A stretch of DNA of 10,356 nt from positions 1-10,356 of the forward strand of contig JALWNV010000248.1 of assembly GCA_027083665.1 (NCBI GenBank), in the 5' to 3' direction. Shown piece after piece: positions 1 to 6,360 of this stretch. The DNA comes from Helicobacteraceae bacterium. GTDB taxonomy: Bacteria; Campylobacterota; Campylobacteria; Campylobacterales; Sulfurimonadaceae. How positions within the stretch are numbered: the first letter of the stretch is position 1; each line of letters starts with the position of its first letter. The notes below the pieces were generated by a model. That model did not search any database, was not told where the DNA came from, and worked only from the letters and a program-made list of their open reading frames with translations. The translations under genes were made by a program, and so were the position numbers.

Positions 1-147
1 ACATCGAAAACAGAACGCATTCAATCTCATCAGTGAAAACTTGCAGTTGTCGGCTTTGGATTCACCTTTTCGTGCAGTTTCTTTGCGTGTACTGCCTCGG
101 GTGGAATTTCTATTTCCTGATTTGGGACCTCCTTTTGAAATGTCCAT
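1..147. other. Lower-GC non-coding or unassigned left edge
   Basis: No gene can be defended here. By hand count the first 120 bases are about 43% GC, clearly below the GC-rich genes to the right. Several frames are open to the left edge, including a minus-strand frame from an ATG at 147-145 that stays open for 49 codons to base 1, and a plus-strand frame ending with TAA at 155-157. Neither reading gives a recognisable protein; both are Ser/Arg/Lys- or Leu/Phe-rich and could arise by chance. An AGGAGG-like sequence is present on the minus strand near 130-135 but has no start codon at proper spacing. This may be the upstream regulatory region of the following operon or the edge of a neighbouring gene. 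Confidence 0.4.
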
Positions 148-152
148 TATAG

Positions 153-158
153 TATAAT
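153..158 (+). promoter_or_regulatory. Putative sigma-70 -10 element of the recycling operon
   Basis: A perfect TATAAT followed by CGCGG lies 38 bases before the first start codon, which would put transcription initiation near 165. No good -35 hexamer is visible 16-18 bases upstream. That is common in Campylobacterota, where the extended -10 and T-rich upstream DNA carry much of the recognition. The flanking 15 bases (146-160) match the promoter before anmK (4264-4278) at 14 positions. The core is nearly symmetric, and the minus strand reads TATACT/TATAAT here, so divergent initiation is possible. Confidence 0.6.
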
Positions 159-196
159 CGCGGTAATAAACGGTACCTCAAAAAAAAGGAAAGAGA

Positions 197-409
197 ATGA
201 GCAGTGCATGGACCTGTTCGCATCAGATCGGCGAAGAGTGCGAACTTTTGAAGAAACCGTGCGATCCCGGTGACAAGGGCTGTACCCTGTACGGCAAAGC
301 CGTTTTTTCTATTCCCGAGAACCCCTCCAACGCCGCCGTCAAACGGCGCGAGGAGACCCGACGGGAAAAAGCGCTCCGCGAGGAGATGGAAAGCGCGAAG
401 TTTTTCTGA
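197..409 (+). CDS. Small Cys-rich conserved-type protein of unknown function (70 aa)
   Basis: This 70-residue protein has four cysteines in its first 30 residues (C7, C15, C22, C29; spacing C-x7-C-x6-C-x6-C) plus His9, followed by a charged, probably helical C-terminal half rich in Arg, Lys and Glu. The Cys pattern suggests a metal site (zinc or Fe-S) or disulfides; this is inference. There is no signal peptide or membrane segment, so it should be cytoplasmic. The start is supported by AGGA at 187-190, six bases before the ATG, and by the promoter at 153-158. Its TGA stop shares one base with the ATG of the NagZ-amidase gene, implying translational coupling. It resembles small hypothetical proteins I recall from Campylobacterota, but I cannot name a family. 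I consider it real because of RBS, promoter and operon position. Confidence 0.75.
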   Translation: MSSAWTCSHQIGEECELLKKPCDPGDKGCTLYGKAVFSIPENPSNAAVKRREETRREKALREEMESAKFF

Positions 410-2172
410 TGCCGCAGGAAAGAGGTGGCGGCGAACGTACCGCCGTGCTTTGGCGGTTTGCGATAGGGTTTTGGCTGGCTGCAGCGGTATTGTCGGCGGA
501 AGAAGCGGACAGGCTGCGGCAGATGATCGGACGGATGCTCATCGTCGGTTTCGAGACGCCGGTGCTTTCGCAGGATCAGGCGTTCGTCCGGGATCTGCAA
601 ACGTACAGAATCGGCGGGGTGATTTTGTTTGACCGCCGTTTCCGTCATCGTGACAAGGTGAAAAATATCGCGTCGCCCGAACAGCTGAAGCGGCTGACGG
701 CCCGGCTGCAGATGTATGCGAAGGCACCTTTGCTCATTGCTGTCGATCAGGAGGGGGGAAAGGTGCAGCGGCTCAAACCCTCAGACGGATTTCGCGGGAC
801 GCCTTCGGCACGGAAGATCGCCCGGAAAGGGGATGCCGCTTTTGCGTTGGAAGCGTACGGAGCCTTGGCGGAAGAACTTGCCGAAGAGGGGATCAATACG
901 GATTTCGCCCCCGTCGTCGATCTTGCCGTCAATCCGAAAAATTTTGTTATCTACGGTCTGGGACGCTCTTACGGCAAGACGCCGGAGAAGGTTGTGAAGT
1001 ACGCTTCGGTTTTTATCGATGCCCTGCGCGAACACGGTATCGTCCCCGTACTCAAACACTTTCCCGGACACGGTTCGTCGCTGGGGGATTCGCACAAGGG
1101 TTTTGTGGATGTGACCCGGACCTGGACGCCGGCGGAACTGGAGCCCTATGAAAAACTTATTGAATCGGGCCGGGCCGATATGATCATGACGGCGCACGTT
1201 TTCAACTCCCGCCTCGATCCGAAATATCCGGCGACACTTTCATACAAGGTCAATACGCAGCTGCTGCGCGAAACGCTCGGATTCAAAGGTGTCATCGTCA
1301 GCGACGATCTTCAGATGAAAGCGATCTCGCAGCATTATACGCTGCGCGAAACGGTGCGGCTTGCGATCAATGCCGGGGTCGATATGCTGCTGTTCGGAAG
1401 TCAGCTCGGAAAGAATTCTGTCAAGAATACGATCGATACGATTTACGAAGAGGTTCAATCCGGCCGTATCCCTCGCGAACGGATTGCCGAGGCCGGCCGT
1501 CGTATCGATACGCTGATGAAAAAATATCGTATCGGCGAACCGAAGATGATCGAGCGTCCCATCGATTTCGGTCCCGAGCGGATCGAACTGACCAGGCGCT
1601 ATATCGAAGAGCATTACGGCAAAACGGTCGACGATATCACGATCGACCCCAGAATCATCGTGCTGCACTGGACGGCAGACGGCAGTACGGAGCGCTCCTA
1701 CGCGATGCTCAAGCCTCAGCGTCTTCGCGGTGCGCGCACCGATATCGCCTCGGCCGGCGCACTCAACGTCTCCGCGCACTTTCTCGTCGACCGAAACGGT
1801 ACGATCTACCGCCTGATGAGAGAGAGGTGGATGGCCCGCCATGTCATCGGGCTCAACTACAGCAGCATCGGCATCGAGAACGTCGGCGGTGAAGGCAACG
1901 AAAAAGAGGATCTGACCCCCGCGCAGGTGCGCGCGAACATCGCGCTGGTGCGCTACCTCAAACGAAAATATCCCGGCATAAAGTATCTGATCGGGCATTA
2001 TGAATACCGGCGGATGGAGGGTACGCCGCTGTGGCTGGAGAAGGACAAGGGGTATCGGACGCAAAAACGCGATCCCGGGCCGAAGTTCATGCGGCAGGTG
2101 CGTGAGGCGGTTCGCGACCTGAACCTCAGCGGCCCGCCCGCCACCTCATCTTCTGCGAGCCCCGCGAGCTGA
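409..2172 (+). CDS. Exported NagZ-type beta-N-acetylglucosaminidase (GH3) fused to an AmpD/AmiD-like amidase
   Basis: This bifunctional 587-residue enzyme is predicted to cut GlcNAc and peptide from muropeptides. Residues 10-30 form a hydrophobic stretch ending LSA before an acidic EE, consistent with a Sec signal peptide cleaved near residue 30, so a periplasmic location is likely. The GH3 domain (about 32-385) carries VDQEGGKVQRL (D113), KHFPGHG (216-222), the NagZ-specific Asp-His dyad in DSH (D227, H229) and the nucleophile in VSDDLQM (D299). The Amidase_2 domain (about 400-575) has LHWTADG (H420), GHYEY (H530) and KRDPGPKF (D555), matching the two His and one Asp zinc ligands of AmpD. 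The C-terminus is a short Ser/Ala/Pro tail. Its start shares one base with the preceding stop, and its stop shares one base with the symporter start. A GTG at 445 would give a shorter signal peptide but has no well-spaced RBS. Classical Gram-negative NagZ is a single-domain cytoplasmic enzyme, so the fusion and export are the unusual points. Confidence 0.93.
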   Translation: MPQERGGGERTAVLWRFAIGFWLAAAVLSAEEADRLRQMIGRMLIVGFETPVLSQDQAFVRDLQTYRIGGVILFDRRFRHRDKVKNIASPEQLKRLTARLQMYAKAPLLIAVDQEGGKVQRLKPSDGFRGTPSARKIARKGDAAFALEAYGALAEELAEEGINTDFAPVVDLAVNPKNFVIYGLGRSYGKTPEKVVKYASVFIDALREHGIVPVLKHFPGHGSSLGDSHKGFVDVTRTWTPAELEPYEKLIESGRADMIMTAHVFNSRLDPKYPATLSYKVNTQLLRETLGFKGVIVSDDLQMKAISQHYTLRETVRLAINAGVDMLLFGSQLGKNSVKNTIDTIYEEVQSGRIPRERIAEAGRRIDTLMKKYRIGEPKMIERPIDFGPERIELTRRYIEEHYGKTVDDITIDPRIIVLHWTADGSTERSYAMLKPQRLRGARTDIASAGALNVSAHFLVDRNGTIYRLMRERWMARHVIGLNYSSIGIENVGGEGNEKEDLTPAQVRANIALVRYLKRKYPGIKYLIGHYEYRRMEGTPLWLEKDKGYRTQKRDPGPKFMRQVREAVRDLNLSGPPATSSSASPAS

Positions 2173-3680
2173 TGGGCTTTTCTATACTCGACTGGCTTGT
2201 CTTCGGCGGCTATTTCTTTGTACTGGCGCTTTCGTCGTGGCTCTTTTCGCGCTTTTCCGTCCGCACGGTGCGCGACTACTTCGTCGGCGGCAACAGCGTG
2301 CCGATGCTCGCCGCGGCGGTCTCTATCCTGGCGACCTCGCAGTCGGCGGCGACTTTCCTGGGCGGGCCGGAGTTCGCCTACCGCAAGGATCTGACCTTCA
2401 TCGGTTTTTATTTTTCCGCGCTGCTGGCCGTCTTGTTTGTCGCGAAGGTGCTCGTCCCCCGTTTTTACGCCATCGGAGCCGTCACGGTGTACGAATTGCT
2501 CGAGAAGCGCTACGGCGCGCGGGCGAAAAAAGCGGCGGGAATGATGTTTCTTATCGGCCGCGTCTTCGCCAGCGGTGCGCGGCTCTATATCGGGGCGCTG
2601 GCCGTCTCCATGATCCTCTACGGCGATATCGCGGCGGGGCATGTCGCCGTCGCGACCGGGGTGCTGATCGCCGGGGCGCTGGCCTACGCCTACGCCGGCG
2701 GGGTCAAGTCCGTCATCTACAGCGACGCCATTCAGGCGTTTACCTATATCGGCGCCGGGGTGGCGGTGCTGGTCTATCTTTACGGTGCGCTGCATACGGA
2801 CCTTTCGACGATGGTGCAGCTCCTTTCGCAGGAGGGGAAGCTGACACTTGTCGATACGGGCGGCGGCACCTTCAGCCTCTGGAGCCTGCTCACCGGCTGG
2901 CTGCTGCTCAATATCGCCGCGTACGGTCTCGATCAGGACATGGCGCAGCGTGTGCTCAGCTGCCGGGACCAAAAGGCGGGCGAACGCGCGCTTTACGTTT
3001 CGATCATACTGACGATTCCCGTCGTTACGCTTTTTCTCGCCATCGGCGCGCTGCTGTACCTTTTTTACAACCATCCCGAACTCTCGGGCTTTTCGGGTAG
3101 CGTGGAGGAGACTTTCGGCGGTGAGAAGATCAAGATCTTCATGACCTTTATCCTGAACGAAATGCCCGAGGGACTTCGGGGGCTCGTCACGGTCGGGGCG
3201 ATCGCGGCGGCGTTGTCGTCGACGAACTCCGTACTCTCGGCGATGGCCTCCGTCGCCGTCGAGGATATTTACCGCCCGTGGAAAGCGAAACGCGAAAGCC
3301 TCCCCGAAGCGCATTACGTCAAAGCGGGAAGGGCGGCCGTCGTGCTTTTCGCCGTTATCCTCTCAATGATGGCGATGGCGAGCTACTACTGGCAGCGCTA
3401 CACCGACCTGCCGCTGGTCAGTTTTGCGCTGGGGGTGATGAGCTTCGCCTACGCCGGGCTGCTGGGGGTCTACTTTTCGGCGATCTTCACGAAGCGCGGC
3501 AGCGAAAGAACAGTACCGTGGGCGCTGCTGGGCGGGTTCGTGACGGTGCTCTTTTTCCAGCCCTATATCCTTGGACATTTATGGAACATCACACTTTCGC
3601 CGGCGTGGCAGCTCGTGGCGGGAACGGCGGCGTCTTTTGCCGTGATGCAGGCTGTCAGCGGCCGTTCTTGCCCAGGTTGA
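2172..3680 (+). CDS. Sodium:solute symporter (SSS family), possible (anhydro)MurNAc importer
   Basis: This 502-residue polytopic inner-membrane protein is of normal length for the sodium:solute symporter family, with about 13 hydrophobic helices. Family features are DYFVGGNSVP (35-44), the first core helix ILATSQSAATFLGG (52-65), YAYAGGVKSVIYSDAIQ in the middle, and LSSTNS (348-353). The serines of LSSTNS correspond to the sodium-binding serines of this fold, and ASVAVEDIYRP follows. Import would be driven by the sodium gradient. The substrate is not readable from sequence. The one-base overlap with the NagZ-amidase gene and the nearby anmK/amgK suggest MurNAc, anhydroMurNAc or another muropeptide sugar; this is inference. 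Sialic acid, other sugars, proline and pantothenate are also SSS substrates. The last 26 bases overlap the end of the convergent minus-strand gene. Confidence 0.9.
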   Translation: MGFSILDWLVFGGYFFVLALSSWLFSRFSVRTVRDYFVGGNSVPMLAAAVSILATSQSAATFLGGPEFAYRKDLTFIGFYFSALLAVLFVAKVLVPRFYAIGAVTVYELLEKRYGARAKKAAGMMFLIGRVFASGARLYIGALAVSMILYGDIAAGHVAVATGVLIAGALAYAYAGGVKSVIYSDAIQAFTYIGAGVAVLVYLYGALHTDLSTMVQLLSQEGKLTLVDTGGGTFSLWSLLTGWLLLNIAAYGLDQDMAQRVLSCRDQKAGERALYVSIILTIPVVTLFLAIGALLYLFYNHPELSGFSGSVEETFGGEKIKIFMTFILNEMPEGLRGLVTVGAIAAALSSTNSVLSAMASVAVEDIYRPWKAKRESLPEAHYVKAGRAAVVLFAVILSMMAMASYYWQRYTDLPLVSFALGVMSFAYAGLLGVYFSAIFTKRGSERTVPWALLGGFVTVLFFQPYILGHLWNITLSPAWQLVAGTAASFAVMQAVSGRSCPG

Positions 3681-4257
3681 TATGCGAGGAGCTGTCGGAG
3701 TTCTTGCGGATGAGCCGTTTGATCTGCTCGACCGTGTAGGTTTTGCCTGAAGGGTTTTCATCCAGCAGGTCGAAGCGGATCTGGATGGTCAGCTTTCCCA
3801 GCGCTTCGTTGAGCGGTTCGCGGTCGTTGACGAAACTGCGGTCTTGCGTAAGTGCCGAAACGGTTTTGAGAAATTTGTCGTATTCGCTCAGGACTGCGGC
3901 CGAAGCGAAGATGGCGAGGCGGTGGGTGACGTACTGCTGCCGGGTGATGTCGCCGTCCGTAATCGTGCTTTTCGTACTCATCTCCTCGATGAGGTCGAGC
4001 AGTTTTTCGTAGGTTTTCGTCTTGAGTTCGAGAAATTTGATGTTCTGTTCTTTTTCGACCTCGACGGCACTTTGCTTGTTCAGCAGCAGCGCGGTGATAA
4101 AGACCGTGGCGATCGTGCCGAGGATGATCAGGACAATTTCCTGTGTAAACGGTGTCGTATCGGTGACTTTGTAAGCGTAGCGAAGATAGGCGTATCCGGC
4201 GACGACGGTCAGAAGTGTCAGGAGAAGATAGATGAGTTGTTTCGTTGCGTAATTCAT
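3655..4257 (-). CDS. Unrecognised membrane protein with two N-terminal helices and a cytoplasmic domain (200 aa)
   Basis: I do not recognise the family. Two hydrophobic segments at about residues 8-27 and 40-60 form a membrane hairpin. A charged, probably coiled-coil region (about 62-95, with VEVEKEQ and FLELKTKTYEKLLDLIEEM) follows, and then a mainly helical soluble region to residue 200. A hairpin topology would put both the N-terminus and the long C-terminal domain in the cytoplasm. The ATG at 4257 has no clear Shine-Dalgarno. A TATACT -10 on the same strand (4274-4269) would start transcription only a few bases before the ATG, so the mRNA may be almost leaderless. It is the only minus-strand gene in the window, sits between the two halves of the recycling cluster, and overlaps the symporter gene tail-to-tail by 26 bases. 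Codon use and composition do not obviously mark it as foreign. Confidence 0.8.
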   Translation of the reverse strand: MNYATKQLIYLLLTLLTVVAGYAYLRYAYKVTDTTPFTQEIVLIILGTIATVFITALLLNKQSAVEVEKEQNIKFLELKTKTYEKLLDLIEEMSTKSTITDGDITRQQYVTHRLAIFASAAVLSEYDKFLKTVSALTQDRSFVNDREPLNEALGKLTIQIRFDLLDENPSGKTYTVEQIKRLIRKNSDSSSHINLGKNGR

Positions 4258-4268
4258 AGTGCAATGAT

Positions 4269-4274
4269 AGTATA
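4269..4274 (-). promoter_or_regulatory. Putative -10 element for the minus-strand membrane protein gene
   Basis: Read on the minus strand the bases are TATACT, overlapping on the opposite strand the TATAAT that serves anmK. Initiation about seven bases downstream would fall near 4262, only some five bases before the ATG at 4257. This is a candidate symmetric, bidirectional -10 element. No -35 is evident. Confidence 0.4.
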
Positions 4275-4276
4275 AT
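4271..4276 (+). promoter_or_regulatory. Putative -10 element of the anmK-amgK unit
   Basis: A perfect TATAAT followed by CGTGC, with flanking bases 4264-4278 matching 14 of 15 bases of the promoter region at 146-160. Initiation would fall near 4283. This excludes the upstream in-frame GTG at 4278 as start codon and supports the ATG at 4311. No clear -35 hexamer is seen. Confidence 0.55.
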
Positions 4277-4310
4277 CGTGCAAAAATCCGAAAGAAGGCT
4301 TTGCATATCC

Positions 4311-5399
4311 ATGACTAACGGGAAAAAGTGCTATATCGGCGTCATGTCGGGAACGAGTCTCGACGGGGTGGATGTCGTGCTCTGTCCGGTGGACGAACAC
4401 GGGATCGAGCCGGCGGCGTCGCTGGCGTATCCGTTCGATACGGCGCTGCGGGCGGATCTGCTGCGGCTGATCGGCGGGGCGTGTACACTCGAAGAGGTGG
4501 GCAGGATCGATCATCGTCTGGGTCTCCTGTTCGCCGAAGCCGTGACGGCGTTGATCGACCGGTACGATCTGGATGCGGAGCGCATCGAGGCGATCGGACT
4601 GCACGGCCAGACCGTGTGGCACGCCCCGTCGGGCCAGACGCCCTTTACGATGCAGCTGGGCGATCCGAACATCGTCTGCGCCCGTACCGGCATAAAGACG
4701 GTCGCGGATTTTCGCCGCAAAGACATGGCGTTCGGCGGACAGGGCGCGCCGTTCGCCCCGGCGTTTCACCGCTTCGTTTTCGGCGGTCTCGAGGGAAGAA
4801 CGGTCGTCGTCAATCTCGGCGGCATGGCCAATATCACGGTGCTGGACGAGCCGCTGCTGGGATACGATACCGGGCCGGGAAACGTCCTGATGGACAGCTG
4901 GTGCGCCGAAACGTTCGGCGTGCCGTACGACAAAGACGGTGTGATCGCGCAGCGCGGCGAGATAGACGACGCGATGCTCGGTGCCATGCTGGCCGATCCC
5001 TACTTCTCGTTGCCCGCACCCAAAAGTACGGGGCGCGAACAGTTCAATCCGGCGTGGCTGAAGCCCTTTTTGCGCACGGACCTGCGTGACGATGCCGTTT
5101 TGGCGACGCTGACGGAGCTGACGGCCAGGAGTGTGGTCGACGAGGTAAAAAGGTACGCCCCCGAGCGGGTTCTGCTGTGCGGCGGGGGTGCGCACAACGT
5201 CTTTTTGCGCGGACGCATCGCCGCACTGCTCGGCGACATCGAGGTCGCCCGAACCGACGAGTACGGCATCGCGGCGGAGTGGATGGAGGCGATGGCGTTC
5301 GCGTGGCTGGCCTTCATGCGTATCAACGAAGCTCCGGTGGAACTGGCCTCCGTGACGGGAGCGTCGCGGAATACGATACTGGGAGGGGTCTATGCATAA
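4311..5399 (+). CDS. anmK: Anhydro-N-acetylmuramic acid kinase
   Basis: AnmK opens the 1,6-anhydro ring of anhydroMurNAc and phosphorylates it with ATP, giving MurNAc-6-phosphate in the cytoplasm. The 362-residue product is full length (the E. coli enzyme has about 369). Hallmarks are YIGVMSGTSLDGVDVV (8-23), LHGQTVWH (97-104), DFRRKDMAFGGQGAP (133-147), VNLGGMANITVL, GYDTGPGNVLMDSW (184-197, with D186 the likely catalytic base), PAPKSTGREQFNP, LLCGGGAHN and EWMEAMAFAWL. I chose the ATG at 4311. It begins the usual MxxxxYIGxMSG start, has AAGAAGG at 4292-4298 (12 bases away, slightly long), and lies downstream of the predicted transcription start, unlike the in-frame GTG at 4278. It overlaps amgK by 8 bases. 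No murQ etherase gene is adjacent, so the product is probably not simply broken down here. Confidence 0.96.
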   Translation: MTNGKKCYIGVMSGTSLDGVDVVLCPVDEHGIEPAASLAYPFDTALRADLLRLIGGACTLEEVGRIDHRLGLLFAEAVTALIDRYDLDAERIEAIGLHGQTVWHAPSGQTPFTMQLGDPNIVCARTGIKTVADFRRKDMAFGGQGAPFAPAFHRFVFGGLEGRTVVVNLGGMANITVLDEPLLGYDTGPGNVLMDSWCAETFGVPYDKDGVIAQRGEIDDAMLGAMLADPYFSLPAPKSTGREQFNPAWLKPFLRTDLRDDAVLATLTELTARSVVDEVKRYAPERVLLCGGGAHNVFLRGRIAALLGDIEVARTDEYGIAAEWMEAMAFAWLAFMRINEAPVELASVTGASRNTILGGVYA

Positions 5400-6360
5400 G
5401 GTCGAAGCGTGGCTGCAGCGCACACCGTACGCGCAGTGGAATATCGCCGTCGCCGGGGAGGACGCCGGTTTCCGGCGCTATTTCCGGGTGCAAAAAGGGA
5501 ATGAAAGCCGCATCGTGATGGACGCGTCGCTGGAAAAGGAATCGCTCGGGCCGTTTCTGGACGTGACGGGGCGGCTGCACGCGCGGGGTGTCCGGGCACC
5601 GAAAGTCTTTCTAAAAGACCGCGAAGCGGGGTTTCTCGTTCTCGAGGATTTCGGTACACGGTTGCTGCTCGATGTGCTGGATGAAAAGAATTTCGAAACG
5701 CTTTACGAACAGGCGATGGAAGAGATCGTCAGGATGCAGCGTGCCGATGTGGAGGGCCTCCCGCCGTACGACAAGGCGTTTTTGCATCTCGAGATGGACC
5801 TGATGAAAACGTGGTTTTTACAAAAGTATCTGGGATGGACGCTTTCGGAAAAGGAAACGGCGATGCTGGAGAAGGTGCTCGATACGATCAGCGAGACGGT
5901 ATTGCAGCAGCCGCAGGGCGTTTTCGTCCACCGCGATTTCCATTCGCGCAACATCATGGTGACCGAAGAGGGTGACATGGGCGTGATCGACTACCAGGAC
6001 GCGATGAACGGCGCGGTCACTTATGACCTCGTCTCGCTGCTCAAAGACCTCTACATCCGTTTCGAGCCCGAAAGGATCGCGGCACTGGCACTGAGATTTC
6101 GGGACAGGGCGGGTATCGACGCCGACGACGAAACCTTTTTGAAATGGTTCGACTTCATGGGGCTGCAGCGCCATATCAAGGTGTTGGGGATCTTTTGCCG
6201 CCTCTGGCTGCGCGACGGCAAGCCGGGGTATCTTGGCGACCTGCCGCTGACGCTGCGCTACACCCTCGAGGCGGCGGCACGCTACGAGCAGACGCGGCCG
6301 CTGGCGGAATTGCTGGGGCAGATTGTATTGCCCGAAACGCCGTCGCCGAAAGAGGGATGA
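5392..6360 (+). CDS. amgK: N-acetylmuramate/N-acetylglucosamine anomeric kinase (AmgK-like phosphotransferase)
   Basis: This 322-residue protein belongs to the aminoglycoside phosphotransferase/choline kinase-like fold. It matches the AmgK pattern closely: DAGFRRYFRV near the N-terminus, MDASLEKESLGPFL, LEDFGTRLLLD, LPPYDKAFLHLEMDLMKTWF, the catalytic loop HRDFHSRN (180-187, D182), the metal-binding VIDYQDA (D200), VTYDLVSLLKDLYIR and the diagnostic MGLQRHIKVLGIF and LRDGKPGYL. In Pseudomonas AmgK phosphorylates MurNAc at C1, and MurU then makes UDP-MurNAc, bypassing de novo synthesis and lowering fosfomycin sensitivity. The ATG at 5392 has GGAGG at 5382-5386 and overlaps the anmK stop by 8 bases, so the two kinases are translationally coupled. 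No murU nucleotidyltransferase gene follows; the next gene begins after a 139-base gap with its own promoter. Confidence 0.93.
   Translation: MHKVEAWLQRTPYAQWNIAVAGEDAGFRRYFRVQKGNESRIVMDASLEKESLGPFLDVTGRLHARGVRAPKVFLKDREAGFLVLEDFGTRLLLDVLDEKNFETLYEQAMEEIVRMQRADVEGLPPYDKAFLHLEMDLMKTWFLQKYLGWTLSEKETAMLEKVLDTISETVLQQPQGVFVHRDFHSRNIMVTEEGDMGVIDYQDAMNGAVTYDLVSLLKDLYIRFEPERIAALALRFRDRAGIDADDETFLKWFDFMGLQRHIKVLGIFCRLWLRDGKPGYLGDLPLTLRYTLEAAARYEQTRPLAELLGQIVLPETPSPKEG

Noticed and set aside
174..190. GGTACC palindrome followed by a run of A as a terminator for an upstream gene
   Set aside because: The palindrome is too short to form a stem with a loop. The A-run is on the plus strand next to the RBS, so it is leader sequence of the first gene.
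1240..2064. 274-codon minus-strand frame opposite the amidase domain
   Set aside because: It is a shadow of the NagZ-amidase gene, with no conserved motifs or RBS.
1998..3314. Long open frame of 438 codons on the minus strand, antisense to the symporter gene
   Set aside because: It lies opposite a clear SSS-family gene, and its product is dominated by Arg, Asp, His, Gln and Gly with no recognisable domain. This is typical of the antisense frame of GC-rich coding sequence.
4278..4310. Upstream GTG at 4278 as the anmK start
   Set aside because: It lies two bases after the -10 element and before the expected transcription start. The ATG at 4311 gives the normal AnmK N-terminus.
4254..5423. 389-codon open frame on the minus strand, antisense to anmK
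   Set aside because: anmK on the plus strand has unmistakable family motifs throughout. The antisense product is Arg/His/Gln-rich and has no RBS or family features.
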